64,000 nucleotides of DNA from Bradyrhizobium sp. CCGB01 (lineage in GTDB: Bacteria > Pseudomonadota > Alphaproteobacteria > Rhizobiales > Xanthobacteraceae), in the NCBI RefSeq assembly GCF_024199795.1, contig NZ_JANADK010000001.1, positions 930,001 to 994,000 of the forward strand. Reading direction: 5' to 3'. A program made the position numbers and the translations under genes. Shown piece by piece: positions 51,934 through 61,906 of this stretch. The notes under the pieces are model-generated. The model did no database searches. It had not been told where the DNA came from and worked only from the letters and a program-made list of their open reading frames with translations. Positions within the stretch are counted from its first letter, which is position 1, and every line of letters begins with the position of its first letter.

Positions 51934-52458
51934 CTATTCGGTCGCGATAGTGGGGTTCATATGGTTACCATTTCCCTTCAAACAATCGCCTGAGGGGTTA
52001 ACCGAAGATGAACTCTTGGTAGTGGTCAAGGCCGCAACAACCAGCGGGAGGGGCGAATAGCCGCGCCCGATCGGGATTCTCGGTATTTCGACACCGGAAA
52101 TGCATGTTTTCAGCGATTCTGCCGCAGGCAGGCGTTCCGCGTCGGCGGCGTCCAGATCGACCACGAGGCCGACGGTCGCATGCTCCACGAAGTCGCAGCG
52201 GCGGATTCCGAGGCCGCGAATCTCGATCAGGCCGGCCAGGATCCTGCTCGGGCGGACCTCAATTTCATCGCCGACTGTCGCCAGATGGACACGGTCATCG
52301 CCGACCAGAACGGCGCTTTCGACGACGCCGGCGCGTCCCGCCATGATCAATTCGAAGGCAAGGCGCGACTTGCCGGAGCCCGAGGGCCCGCGGATCAGCA
52401 CCGCCAGACTGCCGACCTTGACTGCGGAGGCGTGAACGCTGGGGCCACCGTCGCTCAT
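51934..52458 (-). CDS. hprK: HPr kinase/phosphorylase (short alphaproteobacterial form)
   Basis: 174 aa. The kinase core is present: VLIRGPSGSGKSRLAFELI (P-loop), GDDRVHLATVGDEIEVRP and IEIRGLGIRRCDFVEHA. The N-terminal DRTGG domain of Gram-positive HprK is absent, as in rhizobia. It phosphorylates HPr on Ser61 and so gates the PTS-Ntr relay. It overlaps the ChvG stop by ATGA, linking it to the two-component system. Confidence 0.9.
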   Translation of the reverse strand: MSDGGPSVHASAVKVGSLAVLIRGPSGSGKSRLAFELIMAGRAGVVESAVLVGDDRVHLATVGDEIEVRPSRILAGLIEIRGLGIRRCDFVEHATVGLVVDLDAADAERLPAAESLKTCISGVEIPRIPIGRGYSPLPLVVAALTTTKSSSSVNPSGDCLKGNGNHMNPTIATE

Positions 52459-54257
52459 AGCGCCGGCAGCCTCACCACGAAGTGCGCGCCGGTCACCGTA
52501 GGCGCTCCGTCCTCATCCGCCGGGCCCGGGCGGTTCTCGGCCCAGATGCGTCCACCATGGGCGTCGACGATCTGCTTGGAGATCGACAGGCCGAGGCCGG
52601 AGTTCTGGCCAAAGCCCTGGTGCGGACGGTCGGTATAGAAGCGCTCGAAGATGCGCTCCAGCGCGTCGTCGCGGATGCCGGGGCCGTCGTCGTCGACCAC
52701 GATCTCGATCTCGGAGCGCACCCGGCGGCAGGTGAGGCGCACCTTGCTGCCGGCCTCCGAGAACGATTGCGCGTTGGAGAGCAGGTTGGAAACCACCTGC
52801 CCGAGCCGTGAATCATGGCCGGTCACGGCGAAATTGTCGGTCGGGCCGCGGCCCTCGAAGCGCGTTTCGACCGCGACGTCATGGCCGAGCTTGGTTTCAT
52901 TGGCGACGGATGCGAGCGTCGTCAGCAGGCGGCGCAGGTCGACCGGAACCGCATCCTGGCGCTGCAATTCGGCGTCGAGGCGGCTGGCATCGGAGATGTC
53001 GGAGATGAGGCGGTCGAGCCGCTTGACGTCATGCTCGATCACCTCGAGCAGGCGTGCGCGGCTGGTCTCGTTGCGCGCCAGCGGCAGCGTCTCGACCGCG
53101 GAGCGCAACGAGGTCAGCGGGTTCTTCAGCTCATGCGCGACATCGGCGGCGAACATCTCGATCGCCTCGATGCGGCTGTAGAGCGCGCTGGTCATGTCGC
53201 GCAGCGCGCCGGAGAGGTGACCGATCTCGTCGCGGCGTCGGGTGAAGTCGGGGATCTCGATGCGGGCCTTGATGCGGCGGCGGACGCGCTCGGCGCTGTC
53301 GGCGAGCCGGCGCACCGGACCTGCGATCGTGCTGGCGAGCAGCAGCGACAGCATGATCATGACCGCGGCTGCGACGCCGCCGACCTTCAGGATGGCGAGG
53401 CGCTCGGCCGTGACCATCTGATCGATGTCGTCGCCCTGGGTCGACAGCATCAGGGCGCCGTGGATGGCGCGCGAGCGCAGCACGGGGACCGCGACCGAGA
53501 CGATCACCTCGCCGCGCGAATTGACCCGCACCATCGAACGCTTCTGGCCCTGGAGCGCGTCGCTCACTTCCGCATAGCCATTGCCATTCTCGCGCCCGAG
53601 CTCGCGATACAGCGGCAAGTCACCGCGGTTGATCCAGAGGCGCACCGAGGTCAGACCGCGCTCGATCACGCCAGGATTCTGCGATGGCGGCGGCAACGGG
53701 AAGATCAGCACGTTCTCGAGGTCGCGGCTGTCGAGCAGCACCGTCCCATTGGGATCGAAGATCCGCGCGCGGGTCTTGGTCGGCGAGATCAGCGTACGCA
53801 GCACGGGCGCGACGCGCTCCGGGCTGATCGGGAAATTCAGCGCCGAGTAATCGTCGGATTCGCCATAGCTGTCGCCCAGCTTCAGATCGAGCAGCCGGTC
53901 GGGATCGACGGTGATCGCGTTGGTCTGCACGGTCGCCGACGCGCCGATCGCACCGGCGATGATCTCGGCCTGCACCAGCAGGCTCTGCGCGCGCGCGTCG
54001 ATCAGGCCGGCGCGAAACTGCGAGAGGTAGAGAATGCTCGCGACCAGCGCGACGAGGCCGGCGAGGTTGAGCGAGACGATGCGGCGGGTCAGGCTCGAGA
54101 AGGAAAGCGCGAAGAAATACTGGCCGGCGCGCGTCAGCCAGGACAGCGGCCGCCAGCCCTGCGCGGCCGGACTATCGTCGACGACGTGCTCCGGAACGCC
54201 GTCGGACGCGATGGCCCCGGCGTTCTGGTTCTCGTCAGGCTGCGTTCGGTCAAGCAA
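52455..54257 (-). CDS. chvG: Sensor histidine kinase ChvG (ExoS)
   Basis: 600 aa. Two membrane helices at about 61-80 and 288-310 enclose a periplasmic sensor domain. A HAMP domain follows (about 310-360), then the HisKA box FAADVAHELKNPLTSLRS (His375) and an ATP-binding domain with GPGIRDDALERIFERFYTD and GQNSGLGLSISKQIVDAHGG. ChvG senses acid and envelope conditions in rhizobia and Agrobacterium and phosphorylates ChvI. It sits downstream of chvI (116 bases) and upstream of hprK. Confidence 0.93.
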   Translation of the reverse strand: MLDRTQPDENQNAGAIASDGVPEHVVDDSPAAQGWRPLSWLTRAGQYFFALSFSSLTRRIVSLNLAGLVALVASILYLSQFRAGLIDARAQSLLVQAEIIAGAIGASATVQTNAITVDPDRLLDLKLGDSYGESDDYSALNFPISPERVAPVLRTLISPTKTRARIFDPNGTVLLDSRDLENVLIFPLPPPSQNPGVIERGLTSVRLWINRGDLPLYRELGRENGNGYAEVSDALQGQKRSMVRVNSRGEVIVSVAVPVLRSRAIHGALMLSTQGDDIDQMVTAERLAILKVGGVAAAVMIMLSLLLASTIAGPVRRLADSAERVRRRIKARIEIPDFTRRRDEIGHLSGALRDMTSALYSRIEAIEMFAADVAHELKNPLTSLRSAVETLPLARNETSRARLLEVIEHDVKRLDRLISDISDASRLDAELQRQDAVPVDLRRLLTTLASVANETKLGHDVAVETRFEGRGPTDNFAVTGHDSRLGQVVSNLLSNAQSFSEAGSKVRLTCRRVRSEIEIVVDDDGPGIRDDALERIFERFYTDRPHQGFGQNSGLGLSISKQIVDAHGGRIWAENRPGPADEDGAPTVTGAHFVVRLPAL

Positions 54258-54373
54258 TGCTTACGCCCGCGTTAGGACATCTCGTGCGAAGGGTCCCCGC
54301 ATCCTAGAGCCATCCCGGTCCCGATGGAATCAGAACCGCCGATGTTCTCAGTCTTCGTGAAGGCGCGTGAGCC

Positions 54374-55075
54374 TCAGGCTTCCTTGAAGCGGTAGCCGAC
54401 GCCGTAGAGCGTCTCGATCATCTCGAACTCGTTGTCGACCACCTTGAACTTCTTGCGCAGCCGCTTGATGTGGCTGTCGATGGTGCGGTCGTCGACATAG
54501 ACCTGGTCGTCGTAGGCGGCGTCCATCAGCGCGTTGCGGCTCTTCACCACGCCGGGCCGGGTCGCCAGCGCCTGGAGGATCAGGAATTCGGTGACGGTCA
54601 GCGTCACCGGCTCGTTCTTCCAGGTGCAGGTGTGCCGTTCGGGATCCATGCGCAGCAGGCCGCGGTCGAGTGCCTTGGCGTCGTTCTCCTTCGGCGCAAC
54701 GGTCGGGTCCTTCGGCGCCGAGCGGCGCAGCACGGCCTTGACACGCTCGACCAGCAGGCGCTGCGAGAACGGTTTGCGGATGAAGTCGTCGGCGCCCATC
54801 TTGAGGCCGAACAGCTCGTCGATCTCTTCGTCCTTGGAGGTCAGGAAGATCACCGGCAGGTCCGACTTTTGCCGCAGCCGGCGCAACGTCTCCATGCCGT
54901 CCATGCGCGGCATCTTGATGTCGAGGATGGCAAGATCGGGCTGGGTGGTGCGGAAACCGTCAAGCGCGGAGGCGCCGTCGGTGTAAGTCATGATGCGGTA
55001 GCCTTCGGCTTCCAGCGCGATCGAGACGGATGTGAGAATGTTGCGGTCGTCGTCGACCAAAGCGATTGTGGGCAT
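54374..55075 (-). CDS. chvI: Response regulator ChvI
   Basis: 233 aa. The receiver domain has DDDRNI at the start, the phosphorylated Asp52 in [23 protein letters not shown] and [12 protein letters not shown]. The C-terminal OmpR-type winged helix ([59 protein letters not shown]) binds DNA. ATG at 55075 (MPTIALVDD) is the family start. It controls succinoglycan, motility and acid-response genes in relatives. Confidence 0.94.
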   Translation of the reverse strand: MPTIALVDDDRNILTSVSIALEAEGYRIMTYTDGASALDGFRTTQPDLAILDIKMPRMDGMETLRRLRQKSDLPVIFLTSKDEEIDELFGLKMGADDFIRKPFSQRLLVERVKAVLRRSAPKDPTVAPKENDAKALDRGLLRMDPERHTCTWKNEPVTLTVTEFLILQALATRPGVVKSRNALMDAAYDDQVYVDDRTIDSHIKRLRKKFKVVDNEFEMIETLYGVGYRFKEA

Positions 55076-55316
55076 GAGCCTCTGCTTTCTGCTTTCCGTT
55101 TGGGTCGTGGCTTGAAACGGCGAGCAATCCACTGATGCGCCGCATACATGGGTGCCGAAGTTGGCGTTCGAACCTTGTCACCGAGCAATGCAAGCTGGGC
55201 TGAAGTGTGACCAAGTTCCACGAAACGCGGCAGATTCGCCGCGTTTCGACCCATAACCTGACCCCCGTTTACCCGAAATAAGACCCCCCTTGCAACCACC
55301 TGACCCGAGAAAGCCG

Positions 55317-56051
55317 ATGCAACCGACCCCCGATTTCGACCCCGGAAAGCTCGCCAAATCGTTGCTCAGGCGCTCGCGCCAGGGGGCGCTGGCGACGCTG
55401 ATGGTCGGCAGCGGTGACCCCTATTGTTCCCTGGTCAACCTGGCGAGCCACCCCGACGGCTCGCCGATCCTGCTGATCTCGGGGCTGGCCGTGCACACCA
55501 GGAACATCCTGGCAGATCACCGCGTCTCCCTGATGCTGGACGAACGCGCGGCCGGCGATCCGCTGGAGGGCGCCCGGATCATGCTGTCCGGCCGGGCGGA
55601 ACAGGCCGATTCCGACAAGGATCTGCTCCAGCGGCGGTATCTCAATGCCCATCCGTCGGCCGAAGCCTTTGTTTCGTTTAAGGATTTCTCCTTCTTCAGA
55701 ATCCAGCCCACGGCAACCCATCTGGTCGCAGGCTTCGGCCGCATCGTCGACCTCAAGCCCGGGCAGTTCCTCACGGACCTCACCGGCGCCGAGGATCTGC
55801 TGGCGGCGGAGGAGGGGGCGGTCGCTCACATGAATGCCGACCACCGCGACGCCATGGGGCTCTATGCAACAAAACTCCTCGGTGCCGCGGCGGGCGACTG
55901 GCGCTGCACCGGCTGCGACCCCGAAGGCCTCGACATGCAGGATGGCCAGACCGCGCTGCGGCTGGACTTCCCGGAGCGCGTGACCGACGGCACGACGCTG
56001 CGCAAGATGCTGGTCCGCCTCGCTGGCGAAGCGCGCATGAAGGTGGACTAG
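55317..56051 (+). CDS. HugZ-type heme/pyridoxamine-phosphate-oxidase fold protein
   Basis: 244 aa. The N-terminal split-barrel FMN-binding-like domain reads GALATLMVGSGDPYCSLVNL, VSLMLDERAAGDPLEGARI and FSFFRIQPTATHLVAGFG. The C-terminal DUF2470 domain holds AHMNADHRDAMGLYATKLLG, where the His residues could bind heme. HugZ proteins degrade or store heme in iron limitation. The ATG at 55317 is chosen because it follows GAGAAAG; an upstream TTG (55290) is possible. It diverges from chvI. Confidence 0.83.
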   Translation: MQPTPDFDPGKLAKSLLRRSRQGALATLMVGSGDPYCSLVNLASHPDGSPILLISGLAVHTRNILADHRVSLMLDERAAGDPLEGARIMLSGRAEQADSDKDLLQRRYLNAHPSAEAFVSFKDFSFFRIQPTATHLVAGFGRIVDLKPGQFLTDLTGAEDLLAAEEGAVAHMNADHRDAMGLYATKLLGAAAGDWRCTGCDPEGLDMQDGQTALRLDFPERVTDGTTLRKMLVRLAGEARMKVD

Positions 56052-56129
56052 CGCGCAACCATTTGAACGCTGCCCCCCATCGCTGCGACCCAAGACCGTA
56101 ATGGTTCGATGCCGGCAGCGAGAGGGTTC

Positions 56130-58718
56130 ATGACACGCCGTCGTTTGACGCTGGTTGCGGGTTTGGCGCTCGCGATCACCGCATCGCTTGCCAGCCCCAG
56201 CCTTGCCCAGAAAAACCTCGCCGCGGAGAGCGCGCGGATCAACGCGCTCATCAGCGCCGGAAAGTACGCGGACGCGCTTCCGCTCGCGCAGGCGATGGTC
56301 GCGGGTCTGGAGAATGACAATGGTCGCGAGCTTGCAGCCGCGCTGAACAATCTCGGCCAGGTCCATGCCGGTCAGGGCCGGGACGATCTGGCTGAGCCGC
56401 TCTACAAGCGCTCCATCATGCTGATGGAGAGATCGCTCGGTCTCGAAGCCCCGCTGACCGGAGCCGTACTGACCAATCTCGCCGCGCTCTACCAGCGGCA
56501 GAGCCGTTATGCCGAGGCCGAGCCGCTGTTCAGGCGCGCTCTCGCCGTTCGCGAGAAGGCGCTGTCGCGCGAGCATCCCGATATCGGTCAGTCCCTCAAC
56601 AATCTCGGCACGCTCTATGCGAAGCAGCAGCACTATGCGGACGCCGAGCCGCTGTTTCAGCGGGCGCTCGCGATCTATCAGAAGGTGGGCGGCCCCGAGC
56701 ACCCGGCGGTCGCGACGCTCCTGAACAATCTCGGCCAGGTCTATCGCGACCTCAACCGCGATGCGGATGCCGAGGCGCCGATCAAGCGCTCGCTCGCGAT
56801 CCGCGAAAAGGTGCTGGGAACGGATCATCCCGACGTCGCGCGCTCGCTGAACAATCTCGCCGGTCTGTACGAGCATCAGAAGCGCTATGCCGATGCCGAG
56901 CCGCTCTATCGCCGTGCGCTGTCGATCCGCGAACGTGCGCTCGGTCCCGATCATCCCGATGTCGCGACCTCCACCAGCAATCTCGCTTATTTCCTCTACG
57001 TGTCCGGGCGCACCGCGGACGCATGGCCGCTCGCGGAAAGGACGCTTCGGGGCGATCGCGCGCAGTTGCGCGTGGTGTTGCCGGTGGTGTTCGCCGCGCG
57101 GCAGCAATCGCTCCTGGCCGACGACAGGGCGGTGGACGAGGCGCTCGCCGCGATCCAGCGCGGCACGCAATCCTCCGCCGCATCCGCCGTGAACAAGCTG
57201 GCCGTGCGCCTTGCCGCCGGCAGCGACCGGCTCGCCGAGCTGGTGCGCCGGGACCAGGATCTTGCCGCCGAGTCCGAGGCACTCGACAAGGCGATCGTCT
57301 CCGCGGTGTCGAAGCAATCGGCCCAGCGCAACGTCGCGGCCGAGCAGCGCAGCCGCGTGCGGATCGCCGCGATTGTGAACGAGCGCACGGGCTTGCAGAA
57401 GACGCTCGCGGTCGAGTTTCCCGACTACGCGTCGCTCTCCAATCCCCTGCCGCTGGCCGTGAAGGACATCAAGTCACTGCTGTCGCCCGACGAAGCGATG
57501 GTGCTCTATTCCGTGCTCGACAAGCAGAGCTATGTCGTCGCGATCACGCGCGAGGGCGTCGACTGGAAGGAGATTCCGCTCGGCGCGGACGCGCTGGCGC
57601 AGAAGGTGACTGCCTTCCGCAAGGGGCTCGATGTCGGCAAGGCGCGCGATGCCTCCGGCAAATCAGGATTGTTCGATCTCGCGCTCGCCAACGAACTTTA
57701 TGTCGCGTTGCTCGGCCCGGTCGAAGCGCTGACGAAGGACAAGCGCAACCTGCTGGTGGTGCCGTCGGCTGCGCTGACGGCATTGCCGTTTCATCTGCTC
57801 GTCACGGAGACGCCGCAAGCTGCGATCCCGGATACGCTCGAAGGCTATCGCGGCGCCGCCTGGCTGTTGCGGCGTCAGGCGGTGTCGGTGCTGCCCTCGG
57901 TGGTGAGCCTGAAATCGCTGCGTGCCTTCGCACGTCGGGATCAAGGCGTGAAGCCGATGACCGGCTTTGGCGATCCCGTGTTCAATCCTGCCCTGGAAGG
58001 GCCGGCCGATCGTCGCGCTGCAAGCAGCAAGGTCGCTGCACGCAACATCGCAACCATCGCCTATAGTGATTTCTGGCGCGGTGCCGGCGTCGATCGCGCG
58101 CGGCTTGCGCAGGCGCTGCCGCAACTGCCGGATACCGCGGACGAGTTGAACGCCGTGGCAAAGGATGTCGGCGCGACCGAGGCCGACATCCATCTCGGCC
58201 GCGATGCCAGTGAAACGACGCTGAAGCGTGCAGCGCTTGCTCAATACAGCATCATCTACTTTGCCACCCACGGTCTCGTCGCCGGCGACGTCAAGGGATT
58301 GGGCGAGCCCTCGCTGGCCCTCTCCATTCCCGACCAGCCGACGGAGCTGGATGACGGCTTGCTCACGGCGAGCGAAGTCGCTCAGCTCAAGCTCAACGCG
58401 GATTGGGTCGTGCTGTCGGCCTGCAACACCATCGCCGGCGACAAGCCCGGTGCCGAGGCTCTGTCCGGGCTGGCGCGCTCGTTCTTCTACGCGGGTGCCC
58501 GTGCGCTGCTGGTCTCGCATTGGGCCGTGGATTCGGAGGCTGCCACCCGCTTGACCACGTCGACTTTCGAGCTGCTCAAAAACGAACCAAAAATCGGCCG
58601 TGCCGAAGCCTTGCGCCGCGCGATGTTAACGTATGTTGATGACACCTCGTCACCGCGCAACGCCTACCCTGCGATGTGGGGGCCGTTCGCGCTGATCGGC
58701 GAAGGAGAGGTACGATAG
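56130..58718 (+). CDS. Exported TPR-CHAT protein (caspase-like peptidase)
   Basis: 862 aa. The signal peptide (LVAGLALAITASLASPSLA) is followed by seven or more TPR units of the kinesin-light-chain type, with NNLGQVYRDLN, NNLAGLYEHQKRYADAEPLY and SNLAYFLYVSGRT. Residues about 330-430 are helical. The C-terminal 350 residues are a CHAT domain with the catalytic His714 (YFATHGLVAGD) and Cys765 (VVLSACNTIAGDKPG) of clan CD peptidases. The export signal places it in the periplasm or outside. CHAT-TPR proteins act in cell-death and signalling circuits, and the target is unknown. It sits between hugZ-like and pckA. Confidence 0.88.
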   Translation: MTRRRLTLVAGLALAITASLASPSLAQKNLAAESARINALISAGKYADALPLAQAMVAGLENDNGRELAAALNNLGQVHAGQGRDDLAEPLYKRSIMLMERSLGLEAPLTGAVLTNLAALYQRQSRYAEAEPLFRRALAVREKALSREHPDIGQSLNNLGTLYAKQQHYADAEPLFQRALAIYQKVGGPEHPAVATLLNNLGQVYRDLNRDADAEAPIKRSLAIREKVLGTDHPDVARSLNNLAGLYEHQKRYADAEPLYRRALSIRERALGPDHPDVATSTSNLAYFLYVSGRTADAWPLAERTLRGDRAQLRVVLPVVFAARQQSLLADDRAVDEALAAIQRGTQSSAASAVNKLAVRLAAGSDRLAELVRRDQDLAAESEALDKAIVSAVSKQSAQRNVAAEQRSRVRIAAIVNERTGLQKTLAVEFPDYASLSNPLPLAVKDIKSLLSPDEAMVLYSVLDKQSYVVAITREGVDWKEIPLGADALAQKVTAFRKGLDVGKARDASGKSGLFDLALANELYVALLGPVEALTKDKRNLLVVPSAALTALPFHLLVTETPQAAIPDTLEGYRGAAWLLRRQAVSVLPSVVSLKSLRAFARRDQGVKPMTGFGDPVFNPALEGPADRRAASSKVAARNIATIAYSDFWRGAGVDRARLAQALPQLPDTADELNAVAKDVGATEADIHLGRDASETTLKRAALAQYSIIYFATHGLVAGDVKGLGEPSLALSIPDQPTELDDGLLTASEVAQLKLNADWVVLSACNTIAGDKPGAEALSGLARSFFYAGARALLVSHWAVDSEAATRLTTSTFELLKNEPKIGRAEALRRAMLTYVDDTSSPRNAYPAMWGPFALIGEGEVR

Positions 58719-59002
58719 GCCGCCCGGGAGATTGTGCGTCGCAATAACCTTGGGAAACGCCGAATTGTGCATTTGGTTGCGCGACCATTCGTAATTTTTT
58801 GATGCGCCCGCTCAGAGCTGACATGCGCGACGTTTGGCGCGGTCCTTGAATAAACCAAATCCTGCGGGATCGGCTTGGCAACGCCAGCGTTCACCATTAT
58901 TACGTCGTCCAACCGAGGCCGGACGGCCTGTAATTCACGGTGACTGCGATGGCGCCAAAGCTTGGTCGCGCTGAGTGTCGCGGGTTCTAGGAGGATTTTT
59001 TC

Positions 59003-60619
<1,617 letters not shown>

Positions 60620-60640
60620 GTTCGCATCGGTTGAAAATGC

Positions 60641-60669
60641 AAAAGGGCGGCCGAGAGGCCGCCCTTTTT
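60641..60669 (+). terminator. Rho-independent terminator of pckA
   Basis: GGGCGGCC, a GAGA loop and GGCCGCCC form a perfect 8-bp stem followed by T5. It starts about 22 bases after the pckA stop. An A-run on the other side could make it work for the opposite strand too. Confidence 0.88.
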
Positions 60670-60706
60670 GTTTGTGCGGGGCATGAGCGCGAGCCACACA
60701 ATTAGT

Positions 60707-60846
60707 GTCGTCCCCGCGAACGCGGGGACCCATAGCCACAGGAAGTGGTTTGGCGAAGACTCGCAGCGACTATTTCTTTGCTGGTACGTGCGCCGCACGC
60801 CATCGATAGATCACGCGGTATGGGTCCCCGCGTTCGCGGGGACGAC
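60707..60846. repeat. Palindromic intergenic element with perfect 28-bp arms, family B
   Basis: The left arm (60707-60734, starting GTCGTCCCCGCGAACGCGG) is an exact inverse of the right arm (60819-60846, ending CGCGGGGACGAC). Each arm has its own inner palindrome CCCCGCG-AA-CGCGGGG. The 84-bp core resembles the element at 31542-31692. It is probably a non-autonomous repeat dispersed in the genome. Confidence 0.85.
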
Positions 60847-60860
60847 GCTGGAGCGAGACC

Positions 60861-61676
60861 TCACGCCTTGAAGTACGCGATCTGCGTGGTCGTCGCGAGC
60901 AGCCTTCCGTTCGGCGACCACAGCTCGCCGTTCTGGTCGGCGTAGCTCCTGTGCATGATCTTCGAATCGGCCGTCGCCAGCACGCGGGTGATGTCTTCGG
61001 CCGCGAGCTCTTCGCTGTCGGTGTGGAAGTAGGTGGTCAGCGACACCGTGCCGAACGGCACCAGCTCGCGCCTGGCGTGGAAGATGCGGCCGAAGAAAGC
61101 GTCCGACATCGACATCAGCGACAACATGTCGAGCTTGCGCGGCGTGCGGTCGCTGATCCAGATTTTCGAATAGGTGCTGGCGAGCTCGGCTTGCGGCGGG
61201 CCGATCCGCATCTCGCCCTCGACGAAGCGGAATTCATATTGGTTGGCCCAGGACGCCGCGATCTTCGGGAACGGCAGCGTCTGTTCGAACGGCTTCGCGT
61301 CAGGGACCTTGGCTACCCTGTGCTCCCAGGAGGGGCGGCGCTCGGCGAACACGGCGGTGGCAAGCGTTGCGACCTCGCCGCCGCCCTGCGACAGTTCGAC
61401 GCTCCAATGCTGGCTGGAGCGATTGGCCTTCACCAGCCGCACGTCCAGGTCGAACGGCCCCTTCGCGATCGGCGCGCAATAATTGACAGTCAGCGCCAGC
61501 GGATCGCCTGCGCGTTGCGGATGGTCGATCAGGGCGCGCAGCATGGTCGCGGCCGTGGCGCCGCCGAACGGACCGACAAAGGCCCAGTAGTCGTCGCTGG
61601 TGTGCCCCTGCCAACTGCTGTCACCGGCGCTGATGCGCGTGGCGTCGTCGAACGGATGCGGAAGCTTGGCGTGCAT
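60861..61676 (-). CDS. Acyl-CoA thioesterase-like, double hotdog
   Basis: 271 aa. It has two hotdog halves of the TesB/thioesterase-like superfamily: DDYWAFVGPFGGATAATMLRA in the first, with LALTVNYCAPIAKGPFDLDV, and LDMLSLMSMSDAFFGRIF then FGTVSLTTYFHTDSEEL in the second. It probably hydrolyses an acyl-CoA. It converges on pckA. The gap to glgP on the same strand contains a family A repeat. Confidence 0.78.
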   Translation of the reverse strand: MHAKLPHPFDDATRISAGDSSWQGHTSDDYWAFVGPFGGATAATMLRALIDHPQRAGDPLALTVNYCAPIAKGPFDLDVRLVKANRSSQHWSVELSQGGGEVATLATAVFAERRPSWEHRVAKVPDAKPFEQTLPFPKIAASWANQYEFRFVEGEMRIGPPQAELASTYSKIWISDRTPRKLDMLSLMSMSDAFFGRIFHARRELVPFGTVSLTTYFHTDSEELAAEDITRVLATADSKIMHRSYADQNGELWSPNGRLLATTTQIAYFKA

Positions 61677-61701
61677 TGTTGGTCCTCGATGCCGACCCCG
61701 T

Positions 61702-61782
61702 CGTCATTGCGAGCGCAGCGAAGCAATCCAGACTGTCTCCGCGGATGAGATTCTGGATTGCTTCGCTGCGCTCGCAATGACG
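61702..61782. repeat. Palindromic intergenic repeat, family A, copy 2
   Basis: Same arms as the copy at 27905-27991 (CGTCATTGCGAG and CTCGCAATGACG outside; AAGCAATCCAGA and TCTGGATTGCTT inside) with a slightly shorter left arm. Confidence 0.85.
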
Positions 61783-61906
61783 GTGTTTGAGGCTACGGCG
61801 TCGGTATCACTGACGCCGCCCTTGGGGATGATGACAGTCATATCATCATCCCCCTTGCGAGATGCAATGACCTCGCAGATAGGCGCCGATTTCATGCTGC
61901 GGAAAA

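Noticed and set aside
55269..57317. Long minus-strand frame of 682 codons
   Set aside because: It lies opposite the hugZ-like and TPR-CHAT genes. The TPR repeats create repeated antisense text with no family similarity; high GC explains the length.
60707..60846. CRISPR or attachment site interpretation of the 28-bp inverted arms
   Set aside because: Only one inverted pair exists and the same core occurs at 31542-31692, which fits a dispersed repeat.
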